Origin: Terriglobia bacterium
GTDB taxonomy: Bacteria; Acidobacteriota; Terriglobia; Terriglobales; Acidobacteriaceae
DNA: 46,310 bases
Direction: 5' to 3'
Assembly (NCBI GenBank): GCA_020073645.1
Contig: JAIQET010000031.1
Coordinates: 1-46,310 of the forward strand
A program made the position numbers and the translations under genes. The notes beneath the pieces are model-generated. The model was not told where the DNA came from and ran no database searches. It saw only the letters and a list, made by a program, of their open reading frames with translations. Positions 18,941 to 26,785 of this stretch are shown piece by piece (within the stretch, counting starts at the first letter, position 1; every line of letters begins with the position of its first letter).

Positions 18941-20101
18941 CTAGCCGTGTCTTAGTGCGAGGCCGGCAGCAGCCGCAATCAGGATGATCACGGGTTCCGG
19001 CACTTTCCATTTCATCAGCACCGCCAGGCTCAGCGCAGCGATCAACACGGTCGGAAGATCGTAAATCGAACGCCGCGCCAGCACAATGACCGCGCCGGCG
19101 ATGGCGCCGGTGGCCGCGGCGGTGACTCCGCGCACGAAGGCATTCAGTTGTGGATTCTTGGCCCATCGTTTGTATGACGGTGCCAGAACGATGACGACCA
19201 GATAGACGGGAAGAAACACTCCCAGCGCGGCTGCGGTTCCGCCGGCAACCCCGGCCACCAGGTATCCGATGAAGGCCACGGTGATCACCACTGGCCCGGG
19301 CGTGATCATGGCTACGGCGACCGCATCTACAAACTGGCGGTCGGTGAGCCAATGGTGTCCCTGCACCACGCCGCCGTAAAGAAACGGCACGATGGCCAAA
19401 CCGCTGCCGAAGACGAACAGGCCAGCCTTAGCGAAGTATCCGAAAATCTGCCAGAGCGTCCCATTCAGCGGGAGGGCGAATCCCGCCAACAGCAGGCTGG
19501 CTGCGTTCGGGGTACGAGTCCTGACCGGCAAGGCTTTCACGATTACGGCGACGACACCGCCGAGCAGGAACAGCCAGATGATTTCCTGCGAGGTCCATGC
19601 GGTGGAGACCGCGAGCACCAGGAAAATTGCCCAGAGGAGTTTGTCTTTGCCGAGAGTGAGGCGGGTGAGTTTGAAGGCAGAGCGGGCGATGATGCCGATT
19701 ACGGCGGCGCCGATGCCGTAAAACATGCCCTGCATCCAACTGAGACCGCCAAAGCGCACGTAGGCGGCCGAGAGGGCCAGAACCATGAGAAACGAGGGCA
19801 GCACGAACGCTACCCCCACCAGCGTGGCACCCAGAATTCCGGCGCGAATATATCCGAGATAGATCGCCAGTTGTGCGGCCAGCGGACCCGGGGCCAGTTG
19901 CGCCAACGCCAGGCCCTCGACGTAGTCTTCTTTCGTGATCCAGCCTCGGCTGTCGACCAGGTCCTGCTGCATATGACCAGCGAGCGCGATGGGCCCGCCG
20001 AAGCCGACCGTTCCCAGCCACAGGAAATAGCCAACGAATCGCGCCAGGGGGACCTGGGTGCTGGATAGGGCGGGTTTTGTCTTAGGGTCCATGATCAACA
20101 T
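18941..20101 (-). CDS. chrA: chromate transporter ChrA, two-domain form
   Basis: This integral inner-membrane protein (386 aa, about 10-12 membrane segments) belongs to the CHR family, which exports chromate. Each half carries a CHR motif: FLWLGTVGFGGPIALAGHM and ALAQLAPGPLAAQLAIYLGY in the N-terminal half; FVFGSGLAIVPFLYGGVV and AMITPGPVVITVAFIGY in the C-terminal half. The length matches fused long-chain ChrA proteins. The first ATG is at 20101, and ATG 20092 is equally possible; neither has a clear SD. The upstream edge touches a 30-bp inverted repeat. chrB lies 2.9 kb upstream on the same strand, separated by three genes. Confidence 0.92.
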   Translation of the reverse strand: MLIMDPKTKPALSSTQVPLARFVGYFLWLGTVGFGGPIALAGHMQQDLVDSRGWITKEDYVEGLALAQLAPGPLAAQLAIYLGYIRAGILGATLVGVAFVLPSFLMVLALSAAYVRFGGLSWMQGMFYGIGAAVIGIIARSAFKLTRLTLGKDKLLWAIFLVLAVSTAWTSQEIIWLFLLGGVVAVIVKALPVRTRTPNAASLLLAGFALPLNGTLWQIFGYFAKAGLFVFGSGLAIVPFLYGGVVQGHHWLTDRQFVDAVAVAMITPGPVVITVAFIGYLVAGVAGGTAAALGVFLPVYLVVIVLAPSYKRWAKNPQLNAFVRGVTAAATGAIAGAVIVLARRSIYDLPTVLIAALSLAVLMKWKVPEPVIILIAAAAGLALRHG

Positions 20102-20129
20102 TGTTGAATTCGTGATTGTTGATTGTTGA
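20100..20129 (-). repeat. heptamer array (TTGTTGA type), left arm of an inverted repeat pair
   Basis: Plus strand: ATTGTTGA, six bases, then GATTGTTGATTGTTGA. The reverse complement of 23011-23039 has the same parts with a five-base spacer. The unit is a 7-mer, TTGTTGA. The pair is inverted and encloses the DUF1259, cyclodeaminase-like and pepE genes. Confidence 0.8.
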
Positions 20130-20177
20130 ATGAAAACCTTTCCGCCCTCAGCTCTTGATTAATGATCGCGGCGCGAC

Positions 20178-21113
20178 CTACTTCTTTGAGTTGGTCAGAT
20201 CCAAGGCGGCGTGCAGCCCCCTGGCCAGCTTGAGCGCGTCGTCGTTGGCCCAGAAATGCATGAAGAATAGCCTAGGCTCCTCGCCCAGCATGTGGCTGTG
20301 CAAGGCTGTGACAGCTATGCCGTTCGCGCGCAGCGCTTTCATCACAGGATTGACTTCCTTCCCGAGGAGGACAAAGTCTCCGGTGATGGCGGCATTGCCA
20401 TTGCCGGTGGGCTGGAAATTCAGCCCGGTAGCCAGACCCATGGACGGCGGCACCACCGCGCCATCCGCGGTAATGCTCTCGGCCCGAGGCACTCCGAATT
20501 GCAAGACGCCACCGTTTACCTTGCCGGTGTGACCGAGGATCTCCTCGATTTTCTTCTGGTCGATCTCGAGAGCTGCTGGGGCGGAGGCAGCCGCGCCCTC
20601 GTCCGGCGGTGGGGTCTTGGTCAGAGCCAGGGCGTCGTGAATGGCGCGGGCCATCGCGACGGCATCGCCATGGGTGGCGATGTGCATGTACATGACGCGC
20701 GGCGACTCGGCGATCAGGTGGTTGTGCAGCGCCGCGATCTCGATTTCACCTTGCTGCAGCTTGCGCATCACCGGCTGCACTTCGTCCTCGGTGAGCACCA
20801 GATCACCCATGGCCATGGTGCTGCCGTTGTCCATACGCTTGAACGCGACCCACGAACCCAGTGCGAAGCCTGGTCTCAGAACCACGGTTCCAATGGTCAC
20901 GTGCAGGTCCCGGCGTGGCATGCCGAATCGGATTACGTCTCCGGGCTGCATTTGCCCGGGACGGCCCATGGCGTTTTCGACCGCCTTCCAATCGGAAGCA
21001 GCAGGTGCCTGCGCCATCGCTAGAGTGCTCACAGCAAGTGCCAAGCAAACCACGGCTGCGGTGGAGCTAAGTGGCTGGCGGCGGTGAATATTTCCTCCCA
21101 ATTGCTGATGCAT
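20178..21113 (-). CDS. exported protein with two DUF1259 domains
   Basis: With ATG 21113 (SD GGAG, good spacing) the protein has 311 residues and a signal peptide (AAVVCLALAVSTLAMAQ). Two homologous DUF1259 units follow: WKAVENAMGRPGQMQPGDVIRFGMPRRDL through HNHLIAESPRVMYMHIATHG, and KIEEILGHTGKVNGGVLQFGVPRAE through HSHMLGEEPRLFFMHFWANDD. The HNH and HSH histidines are the most conserved points of each unit and suggest metal binding or catalysis, but the family's function is not established. It is found between chrA and the cyclodeaminase-like gene. Confidence 0.87.
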   Translation of the reverse strand: MHQQLGGNIHRRQPLSSTAAVVCLALAVSTLAMAQAPAASDWKAVENAMGRPGQMQPGDVIRFGMPRRDLHVTIGTVVLRPGFALGSWVAFKRMDNGSTMAMGDLVLTEDEVQPVMRKLQQGEIEIAALHNHLIAESPRVMYMHIATHGDAVAMARAIHDALALTKTPPPDEGAAASAPAALEIDQKKIEEILGHTGKVNGGVLQFGVPRAESITADGAVVPPSMGLATGLNFQPTGNGNAAITGDFVLLGKEVNPVMKALRANGIAVTALHSHMLGEEPRLFFMHFWANDDALKLARGLHAALDLTNSKK

Positions 21114-21251
21114 CACTGCTCTCCTTTTCTCCCCAAGCAAGGATGGTTCAACGTAGTTTTCGCCCGGCGAATCAGCCAGGGACAGGCCACCCGGTCCACT
21201 TTCACGTTGCAGCGCGTGATCCATTTCATATGCACCTCACAGAGTCGCACG

Positions 21252-22247
21252 CTATGCCGCGAAGTCCAGGGTGACGCCACATCCGGTGCGAGTGGCTTTC
21301 TCGTATACGACCGCGGCGGTGGCGACGTCTTGCAGCGCCATGCCAGTACTGTCGAAAATGACGATCTCCTGATCGGAGGTTCGTCCAGTTTTCTTGCCCG
21401 CCACGACCTCGCCCAGCTCGGCGTGGACGGCCGCCTTGGTCATCAGCCCGGCGGTGATGGCGTGATGGAGATCTCCGATGGCGGCGCACTGCTCGACCAT
21501 GTCGGCCACGACCTTGTTGTTTGCCATGAGCGCAGGGTACAGTTCCTGTTTTTCGGGATTGTCGGCGCCCACGGCTGCGATGAATGTCCCCGGAGACACA
21601 TGGTCGGGGGCCAGCAAGGGCTGCCGCGAGGTGGTGCAGGTGACACAGACATCGCTCTGGCGGGCGGCGCTGCCGAGGTCGGCGACCGCGACAACCTGGA
21701 GTCCTAATTCCCGGGACATTTCAGAAGCGAACTGTTTCGCCTGATCGGAGCTGATGTCGCAGGCGTACACCTTGCTCAGCGGGAGGACCTGGGCCAGGGC
21801 TCGGAGCTGGTAGCGTCCCTGGCTGCCGCAGCCGCAAATAGTTACCACGGTCGAGTTTTGTCGTGCAAGGTATTTGGCGGCCACGGCAGTGGCAGCGCCG
21901 GTGCGCTGGGCCGTGATCTCCATCGAGTCCATCACGGCGAGGGGGCGTCCGTTGGTGGCATCGCAGAGGACGATCACGCCCTGGATGGTAGGCAAATCGA
22001 AGCGTTTGCGGTTATCGGGGAAATTGGCGTTCACCTTGGCGGCAAAATAGGACTGCCGCAAGGCAAGCACTCCGGCCTTGATGTGAAATCCGCCGCCTTC
22101 GACGTTGACGCCGAGAACTCCGGGAGGAGCGGCCTTGCCTTCGCCATACAAGCGGAATGCTTGTTCGACGGCCGCGATGCAGTCCTCCATAGACAGGAGG
22201 CGGGCAACATCGTCACGACGCAGCAGCAGTGTTCCTGGAGACTTCAT
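21252..22247 (-). CDS. ornithine cyclodeaminase/mu-crystallin family protein
   Basis: The protein (331 aa) has the family layout: substrate domain with GGGFHIKAGV and YFAAKVNANFPDN, then an NAD(P)-binding Rossmann segment VVTICGCGSQGRYQLRAL, and AVGADNPEKQELYP near the end. Members convert ornithine to proline, reduce imines or act as alanine dehydrogenases; sequence alone does not say which. The motif GCGSQG replaces the usual GxGxQA. ATG 22247 overlaps the pepE stop by four bases, so the two are coupled. A peptidase that releases Asp plus an amino-acid dehydrogenase-like enzyme would make sense as peptide or amino-acid salvage. Confidence 0.88.
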   Translation of the reverse strand: MKSPGTLLLRRDDVARLLSMEDCIAAVEQAFRLYGEGKAAPPGVLGVNVEGGGFHIKAGVLALRQSYFAAKVNANFPDNRKRFDLPTIQGVIVLCDATNGRPLAVMDSMEITAQRTGAATAVAAKYLARQNSTVVTICGCGSQGRYQLRALAQVLPLSKVYACDISSDQAKQFASEMSRELGLQVVAVADLGSAARQSDVCVTCTTSRQPLLAPDHVSPGTFIAAVGADNPEKQELYPALMANNKVVADMVEQCAAIGDLHHAITAGLMTKAAVHAELGEVVAGKKTGRTSDQEIVIFDSTGMALQDVATAAVVYEKATRTGCGVTLDFAA

Positions 22248-22966
22248 GCTGCGGCTCCGACGAGCTGGTTGAGAGGGGCGGCTAATTCCGCTCCCGGAAC
22301 GACTTCCGCGGGCGGTTCTCCGCGGCGGAAAATGCGGGCGCCCGCCGATCCTTTCAGAGTGACCGCATCGTTTTCTACGCGCAGCATGGCGCCTTCGCGG
22401 AGGCCGACTACGGGAGCTTCGTTCTCCTCAAGAAACTGCAGGATGCGTTCTTCCTGGGTCTCGCCCATGTGGGTGGAGGCGGGATCGGGATCGAGGTAAT
22501 GGGGGCTGATCTGAAAATTCACCAAGCCGAGCGCGTTGAACGAGGGCGGCTGCACGATCGGCATGTCCTTGGTGGTTTTCAGGCTGGGGCAGGCAACGAT
22601 GGAGCCGGCGCTGGAGCCAACGTAGGGCATGCCGGATTCCACGCGGCAGTGAATCGCGTCGAGGAGATCGAAGTCGTAGAGTCCCTTCAGCAAGCGAAAG
22701 GTGTTGCCTCCACCAATGAAAACAACATCCGCCTCGGCGAGTGCGCGTTGCGGGTTGGAGACGTCGTGCAAGGAAACCAGCGTGCAGCCGAACGCACGAA
22801 AGCGCTCTCGCGCCTGGGTTGCGTAGCGATTACGGTCGTGAAGGGCAAAAGGGACGAAGGCAACTCGCGTGGCGGGCCCGAGGAAGTCGCGGATCTCGAT
22901 GGCTGCGTGATCGAGGTAGCCGCTGCCGTGGAGAGTGGAGTTGCTGATAAGCAGAAGACGTTTCAT
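22244..22966 (-). CDS. pepE: dipeptidase E (alpha-aspartyl dipeptidase)
   Basis: The product (240 aa) starts MKRLLLISNSTLHG, the canonical PepE N-terminus; ATG 22966 is chosen over an upstream start at 23017 that adds 17 unrelated residues. Family S51 features are IGGGNTFRLLKGLYDFDLLD, the nucleophile serine in VGSSAGSIVACP (S119), the NFQISPHYLDP segment carrying a histidine, and the GETQEERILQF helix. It hydrolyses N-terminal Asp-X dipeptides in the cytoplasm. It is translationally coupled to the following cyclodeaminase-like gene. It lies between chrB and chrA within a segment flanked by inverted heptamer arrays. Confidence 0.92.
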   Translation of the reverse strand: MKRLLLISNSTLHGSGYLDHAAIEIRDFLGPATRVAFVPFALHDRNRYATQARERFRAFGCTLVSLHDVSNPQRALAEADVVFIGGGNTFRLLKGLYDFDLLDAIHCRVESGMPYVGSSAGSIVACPSLKTTKDMPIVQPPSFNALGLVNFQISPHYLDPDPASTHMGETQEERILQFLEENEAPVVGLREGAMLRVENDAVTLKGSAGARIFRRGEPPAEVVPGAELAAPLNQLVGAAA

Positions 22967-23010
22967 GTGATGCAATCTCCGACCAGGGCCAGCCCCGGCT
23001 GCAGTTTCAG

Positions 23011-23039
23011 TCAACAATCAACAATCAAACTTCAACAAT
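23011..23039 (+). repeat. heptamer array (TCAACAA type), right arm of an inverted repeat pair
   Basis: Units TCAACAA (23011-23017), TCAACAA (23018-23024), TCAAACT (23025-23031), TCAACAA (23032-23038) follow in exact 7-bp register. It lies two bases downstream of the chrB stop and mirrors 20100-20129. Confidence 0.85.
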
Positions 23040-23041
23040 TC

Positions 23042-23968
23042 TCAGCCCAGCCCGTAATACAGTCCCTCAATCAGTTCCATGCCTCGGCGGAGCAGTTCGT
23101 CATCGGGCACGTCTTGCTGCGCCCAGCCAATAAGAACCTGATCGAGACCCCGTCCTTCGACACGTCCGAATTTTTCATCGCCCAGGTCGGCGTCGTGGAT
23201 GATTTGCGCAATGCGCTTCACTTTGGCGTCGCGAATGGCAAACTCTTTGCGCAGAGTCTCGAAAGTGCAGTCTTCGCCGCGGTGGCCGAACCCCTGAGGG
23301 GCAAACATGTCGAAGGGAATCGCCGCGGGGTGGGCACTGGGATCATCGCTGAAGACAAAGCGAGCTTTGGGATCGATAAATCGGCGGATGAGCCAGGCCG
23401 AGGAAACGCGGTCGACGCCCGGGCGGGGACGCGTGACCCAGGCGCGACCTGAGTACTGTGAAGCCTTAGCCTTTGCGGCTGCCTTGGGCGAGTCGACCTC
23501 ATCGGCCCGCGCCAGCAGGGTCTCGACACGGCTGCGCAGGGGATTTTCAAAGAAATCAAGCGCGGCGATTTCCTGGAACTGGCGGCGGAGACGACTCAGG
23601 CGTCCGGCGGGACGGCGGGGGTGCGGCAGGGTGAGAATCTTCTTCAGCTCTCGCAGGAGATTTTCATAATCGCGCGAGCGGGCATCGAGGAAGAGCTGGC
23701 GCAGGCGCTGGTCGGGGAGGTCATCGAAGGCCTGCACCTGCACTACAGAGGCTTGGCCTTTGTAGCTGCGGATGGCGGTGGCGAGCCACTCCAGCTTTTC
23801 CTGATTGGCCGGGTCGTTCGGCAGGACGTATCCGGAGGAGCGCAGGGCCATGGCGCCGTAGCGCTGCAGCTTGCGCCAGACCTCGACGCGCTGGCTGGCG
23901 CGAGCAGAGGGCAGGCTGAAGACCAGCAGCAGCCAGGGGGTTCGTTTCTCTGATTTAGTTACAGTCAT
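23042..23968 (-). CDS. chrB: ChrB-like chromate resistance protein
   Basis: With ATG 23968 the protein has 308 residues. The N-terminal ~150 residues match the ChrB N-terminal domain (WLLLVFSLPSARASQRVEVWRKL, RSSGYVLPN, a DARSRDYENLLRELKKIL helix). The C-terminal ~140 residues match the ChrB_C domain (WVTRPRPGVDRVSSAWLIRRF, DPKARFVFS, FDMFAPQGFGHRGEDCTFETL, IIHDADLGDEKFGRVEGRGLD). In other bacteria such proteins act as chromate-responsive regulators of chr operons. The -10 box is covered by a perfect 18-bp palindrome, which fits autoregulation. The frame stays open to 24091, but that part crosses the promoter. Confidence 0.92.
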   Translation of the reverse strand: MTVTKSEKRTPWLLLVFSLPSARASQRVEVWRKLQRYGAMALRSSGYVLPNDPANQEKLEWLATAIRSYKGQASVVQVQAFDDLPDQRLRQLFLDARSRDYENLLRELKKILTLPHPRRPAGRLSRLRRQFQEIAALDFFENPLRSRVETLLARADEVDSPKAAAKAKASQYSGRAWVTRPRPGVDRVSSAWLIRRFIDPKARFVFSDDPSAHPAAIPFDMFAPQGFGHRGEDCTFETLRKEFAIRDAKVKRIAQIIHDADLGDEKFGRVEGRGLDQVLIGWAQQDVPDDELLRRGMELIEGLYYGLG

Positions 23969-23975
23969 TCCAAAG

Positions 23976-24010
23976 ATGTTATATATATAACATATAGACT
24001 GAAGGGTCAA
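23976..24010 (-). promoter_or_regulatory. chrB promoter with overlapping palindromic operator
   Basis: On the minus strand TTGACC (24010-24005) and TATATA (23987-23982) are exactly 17 bp apart. The -10 sits inside the perfect 18-bp palindrome ATGTTATATATATAACAT (23976-23993), so a bound repressor would block the polymerase. The start would be near 23975, only about seven bases before the ATG. Outer half-sites ATGT/ACAT recall operators of PadR-like winged-helix regulators. Confidence 0.7.
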
Positions 24011-24071
24011 CGGTGAAGGAAGTTGGCGAGGAAGATTGAGGATCCCGGGCGGCTCGGTTGCATCGCCTTGC

Positions 24072-24140
24072 TGTGGGGGCGGGGACGCCAAAGCTTCGAA
24101 TTCGCTCAGGGCAGCTTGGCCGGCGGGACGCCGGCGCTAC
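24072..24140 (+). repeat. dispersed double-hairpin element, copy 2, first hairpin disrupted
   Basis: The second hairpin GCCGGCG-GGA-CGCCGGC (24119-24135) and GCTAC tail are intact. The first arm is seen as GTGGGGGCGGGGACGCC (24072-24088) but no longer closes, and about 30 unrelated bases separate it from the second hairpin. It sits between the chrB promoter and the end of the anion transporter gene. Confidence 0.7.
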
Positions 24141-24142
24141 GG

Positions 24143-25390
24143 CTATTTCAGCCACGCTAACCAGGCCCATCCCACCAGCAGGGTGGCCAGGGTGATGGGC
24201 AGCCCGACGCGGAAATAATCGCGGAAACTGATCTCCACGTCAGGCTTGGCGGTTTCTACGACGATGATGTTGGCTACGCTGCCGGTAATGGTGAGGTTGC
24301 CGGCGAGGGTGGAGGCCATGGCGAGCGCAAGCCATGCGGTGTGGGGATCGGCGAAGCCGGGGACCAGTGATTTCAGGAGCATGACCGCCGGCACATTGCT
24401 CACTACATTGCTGAGAAGTCCCACTGCCACGGTGAAGACGCCAAGGCGCTGCAGGTTCCAGTGTTGGGCGAAGTCGAGAAGCTTTTGAACGATTCCGGCA
24501 TTCTCGGCTCCGCCGACGATCAGGAACAGGCCGACGAAGAACACCAGCAGACCCCAGTCCACTTCCCGATAGAGCTTCTGCGGTTCCAGGGTACGCGTGA
24601 TCAACAGCATGGCCGCACCCAGAGCAGCCATCATGGCCGGAGGCACGCCCAAGAAGAATCCGATCACCACCGCAGTAACAACGATGACAGGCTTGGTCAG
24701 CCGCGAAAGATCGAGTGGAGGCAATGGAATTGTCTTCTCTTCAGTCGGGAGATGTACCACTCTTCGCAAGTGAATCCAGTGCAGCACCGCCCAGTCGAGA
24801 AAGAGGCCGATGAACGCTACCGGAGCCAGGTGCCATAAGAAGTCGCGATATTTGATTCCGGAAAAGGATCCGATCAGCATGTTCTGGGGATTTCCGGTGA
24901 TGGTGGCGACACTGCCGATGTTGGATGCGGTGGCGACCGCGAGCAAGTATGGCAATGGCTGCAGGCGCATGCGGCGCGTGATCTGGAGCACGAAGGGCAC
25001 CATCACCAGGCAGACGATGTCGTTCACGAAGAAGGCAGAGAGGAATCCGCAGGTAAAAATCACGGCGGGCAAGAGGTACGCGGGCTTCAGGCGGCGCAGG
25101 ACGACTTCCGCGTTCCACTCGAAAAATCCGACCAGATGGAGGTTGCCTACAATCAGCATCATGGAGAAGAGCAACACCAGGGTGGAAAAATCGATGAAGT
25201 GCAGGGCTTCGCGGGGCTGGACGATGCGGGCCGCGACCATGGCGACTGCGCCGATAATGGCCGCGCCCGGACGATCGATCTTCAGCCCAGGAAATTTTCC
25301 CAGGGCAAAGACCACATAGCTGGCGAGAAAGATGAGGTAGGCTCCAGCGAGGCGGGCGTCAGAAAGGGCGACGGGAGAGATCAGCAACAT
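24143..25390 (-). CDS. ArsB/NhaD-superfamily (SLC13-like) anion transporter
   Basis: With ATG 25390 the protein has 415 residues and about 11-12 membrane segments. The first half has VVFALGKFPGLKIDRPGAAIIGAV and a re-entrant-like ATASNIGSVATITGNPQNMLIG. The second half has LLSNVVSNVPAVMLLKSLVPG and STLAGNLTITGSVANIIVVE. These paired SNxxS/TITGNPQN-type hairpins are typical of the ion transporter superfamily that includes ArsB, NhaD and CitMHS. The substrate (arsenite, sulfate, carboxylate or Na+/H+) cannot be read. It lies behind chrB on the same strand but with a separate repeat between. The upstream part of the frame (to 25474) is low-quality sequence and excluded. Confidence 0.85.
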   Translation of the reverse strand: MLLISPVALSDARLAGAYLIFLASYVVFALGKFPGLKIDRPGAAIIGAVAMVAARIVQPREALHFIDFSTLVLLFSMMLIVGNLHLVGFFEWNAEVVLRRLKPAYLLPAVIFTCGFLSAFFVNDIVCLVMVPFVLQITRRMRLQPLPYLLAVATASNIGSVATITGNPQNMLIGSFSGIKYRDFLWHLAPVAFIGLFLDWAVLHWIHLRRVVHLPTEEKTIPLPPLDLSRLTKPVIVVTAVVIGFFLGVPPAMMAALGAAMLLITRTLEPQKLYREVDWGLLVFFVGLFLIVGGAENAGIVQKLLDFAQHWNLQRLGVFTVAVGLLSNVVSNVPAVMLLKSLVPGFADPHTAWLALAMASTLAGNLTITGSVANIIVVETAKPDVEISFRDYFRVGLPITLATLLVGWAWLAWLK

Positions 25391-25480
25391 CGCCGCAGCA
25401 GGATAACAGGGGTGCGGAGGAGGGCGAAAGCAGGACGCCTCGCCCCCAAGCCTTGAGATCGATGCCGAGGGCAACGTACC

Positions 25481-25540
25481 TCAGCGGCTGAAGCCAGGCC
25501 TGATTAAACAGCATTTATCGCAGCGCTGAAGCGCTGCGCC
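25481..25540. repeat. pair of short palindromes of the xGCTGAAGCx type
   Basis: GGCTGAAGCC (25486-25495) and the longer GCAGCGCT-GA-AGCGCTGC (25520-25537) share the core GCTGAAGC. They lie in the 226-bp gap between the EamA and anion transporter genes, which otherwise appears empty. Confidence 0.55.
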
Positions 25541-25616
25541 ACCCAAAATCAGTTTTTTCCAAGCCTGTGAATCGTGCCCGTCCCAAGACCTCTTCCTGCA
25601 ATTGGTCGAATAGGCT

Positions 25617-26672
25617 TTAGTCTCCGACCGCTTCCTGAAGCCCATCCATACTGATGCTCTCAGCTTCCTCGGTCGCGGGCTGTTTGCGGCGAGTGGTGAC
25701 CAAGGCCACGCCCGCCAGGATAATCACGGTGGCGGCGACGGTGTGGGCGCTGATCGCTTCTCCAGCCACGGCCCAACCGATAAACACAGCTACGACGGGG
25801 TTCACATAGGCGTAGGTGGAGACGCGCGACGGGGCGCTGACGGTGAGCAGCCAGGTGAAAGCAGTGAAGGCCACGATTGAGCCGAAGACGGTCAAGTACG
25901 CGAGGGCGAGTATCGATTTCGCAGTGAGCGATGCCAGGTGGAACTGAGCGGTCTCGCCCACGGAGACGCCGCTGAGGAGCAGCCACGCGCCTCCGGTCAC
26001 CATCTGCATGGCGGCGGAGAGGACGGTGGATTTCGGCATACTTACGCCGTGGCTGTAGATGGTGCCCACGGACCACATGAAGGCACTGAGAAGAACTGCG
26101 CTCGCGGCTAGCAGGTCGAGGGTTCCTCCGTGTCGCAACGCATCGGGACCGATCAGTACCGCCACGCCGATGAATCCCAACAGCAGCCCGATCCAGGCTC
26201 TTGCCCCCAGCTTGCGTTCGCTGCCGCGGAGACGGCCCAGCAGCACGGTCCACAACGGCAGCGTGGCACACAAGAGGGCAGCCAGACCTGACGGAACTTT
26301 CTGCTCCGCCCACGCCAGGCTGCCGTGTCCGCCGAGAAACAGCAGAGCACCGGCGATGAGGGCGTATCCCCACTGCCTGAGGCTGGGCGCGGGAGTGCCG
26401 CGGCGGCGCGCCCAGGCATAAACCAGGCTGCCCGCGACCAGGTGGCGTATACCCATCATCAGTAGCGGCGGAATGGTCTCAACCGCGTAGCGAATCCCCA
26501 GGTAGGTGGATCCCCAGATCAGGTAGATGGCGGCAAAGCCAAGGGTGATCCGGGTTCGAGAGGGGACCCGCGAGGGGGCGCACTTGGGACGGGGAGCGAA
26601 CCGACCGCCGATCTCGACCACTTGTCCGCTGCGGAGGAGGGCCCGGATGTGCGAAGCGTGGTCGCTCAACAT
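25617..26672 (-). CDS. EamA-family (DMT) metabolite exporter
   Basis: The product (351 aa) carries two EamA units with ten membrane segments: LGFAAIYLIWGSTYLGIRYAV starts the first, and LLAASAVLLSAFMWSVGTIY the second. The last segments end in AATVIILAGVALVTTRRK. It resembles RhaT/YedA-type drug/metabolite transporters that export amino acids or other small molecules. The first ~40 residues are a polar extension; start ATG 26672 has a weak GGTGAG SD. Divergent to it is a CGNR regulator, and a 24-bp inverted repeat 12 bp upstream of the start is a likely operator, so the exporter is probably controlled by that neighbour. Confidence 0.88.
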   Translation of the reverse strand: MLSDHASHIRALLRSGQVVEIGGRFAPRPKCAPSRVPSRTRITLGFAAIYLIWGSTYLGIRYAVETIPPLLMMGIRHLVAGSLVYAWARRRGTPAPSLRQWGYALIAGALLFLGGHGSLAWAEQKVPSGLAALLCATLPLWTVLLGRLRGSERKLGARAWIGLLLGFIGVAVLIGPDALRHGGTLDLLAASAVLLSAFMWSVGTIYSHGVSMPKSTVLSAAMQMVTGGAWLLLSGVSVGETAQFHLASLTAKSILALAYLTVFGSIVAFTAFTWLLTVSAPSRVSTYAYVNPVVAVFIGWAVAGEAISAHTVAATVIILAGVALVTTRRKQPATEEAESISMDGLQEAVGD

Positions 26673-26683
26673 AACAGTCTCTC

Positions 26684-26707
26684 ACCGTTAAAACTTGGTT
26701 TAACGGT
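26684..26707. promoter_or_regulatory. palindromic operator between EamA and CGNR genes
   Basis: ACCGTTAAA, six bases (ACTTGG), TTTAACGGT: two perfect 9-bp arms. The site ends 12 bases before the EamA start and covers a TTTAAC that could serve as its -10. The divergently encoded CGNR regulator is the obvious binding protein, by position. Confidence 0.65.
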
Positions 26708-26765
26708 TAGGGACATGGTAGGCGCGGGTCTATAACTTGTCAAGATGTTTTTGGTGGTTAGAAAA

Positions 26766-26774
26766 TGGTATAAG
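26766..26774 (+). promoter_or_regulatory. extended -10 promoter of the CGNR gene
   Basis: TGG-TATAAG resembles an extended -10 (TGnTATAAT). It ends 11 bases before ATG 26786, and no SD is present, so the transcript may have a leader of only a few bases. Confidence 0.5.
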
Positions 26775-26785
26775 CTAAGCTTTGG

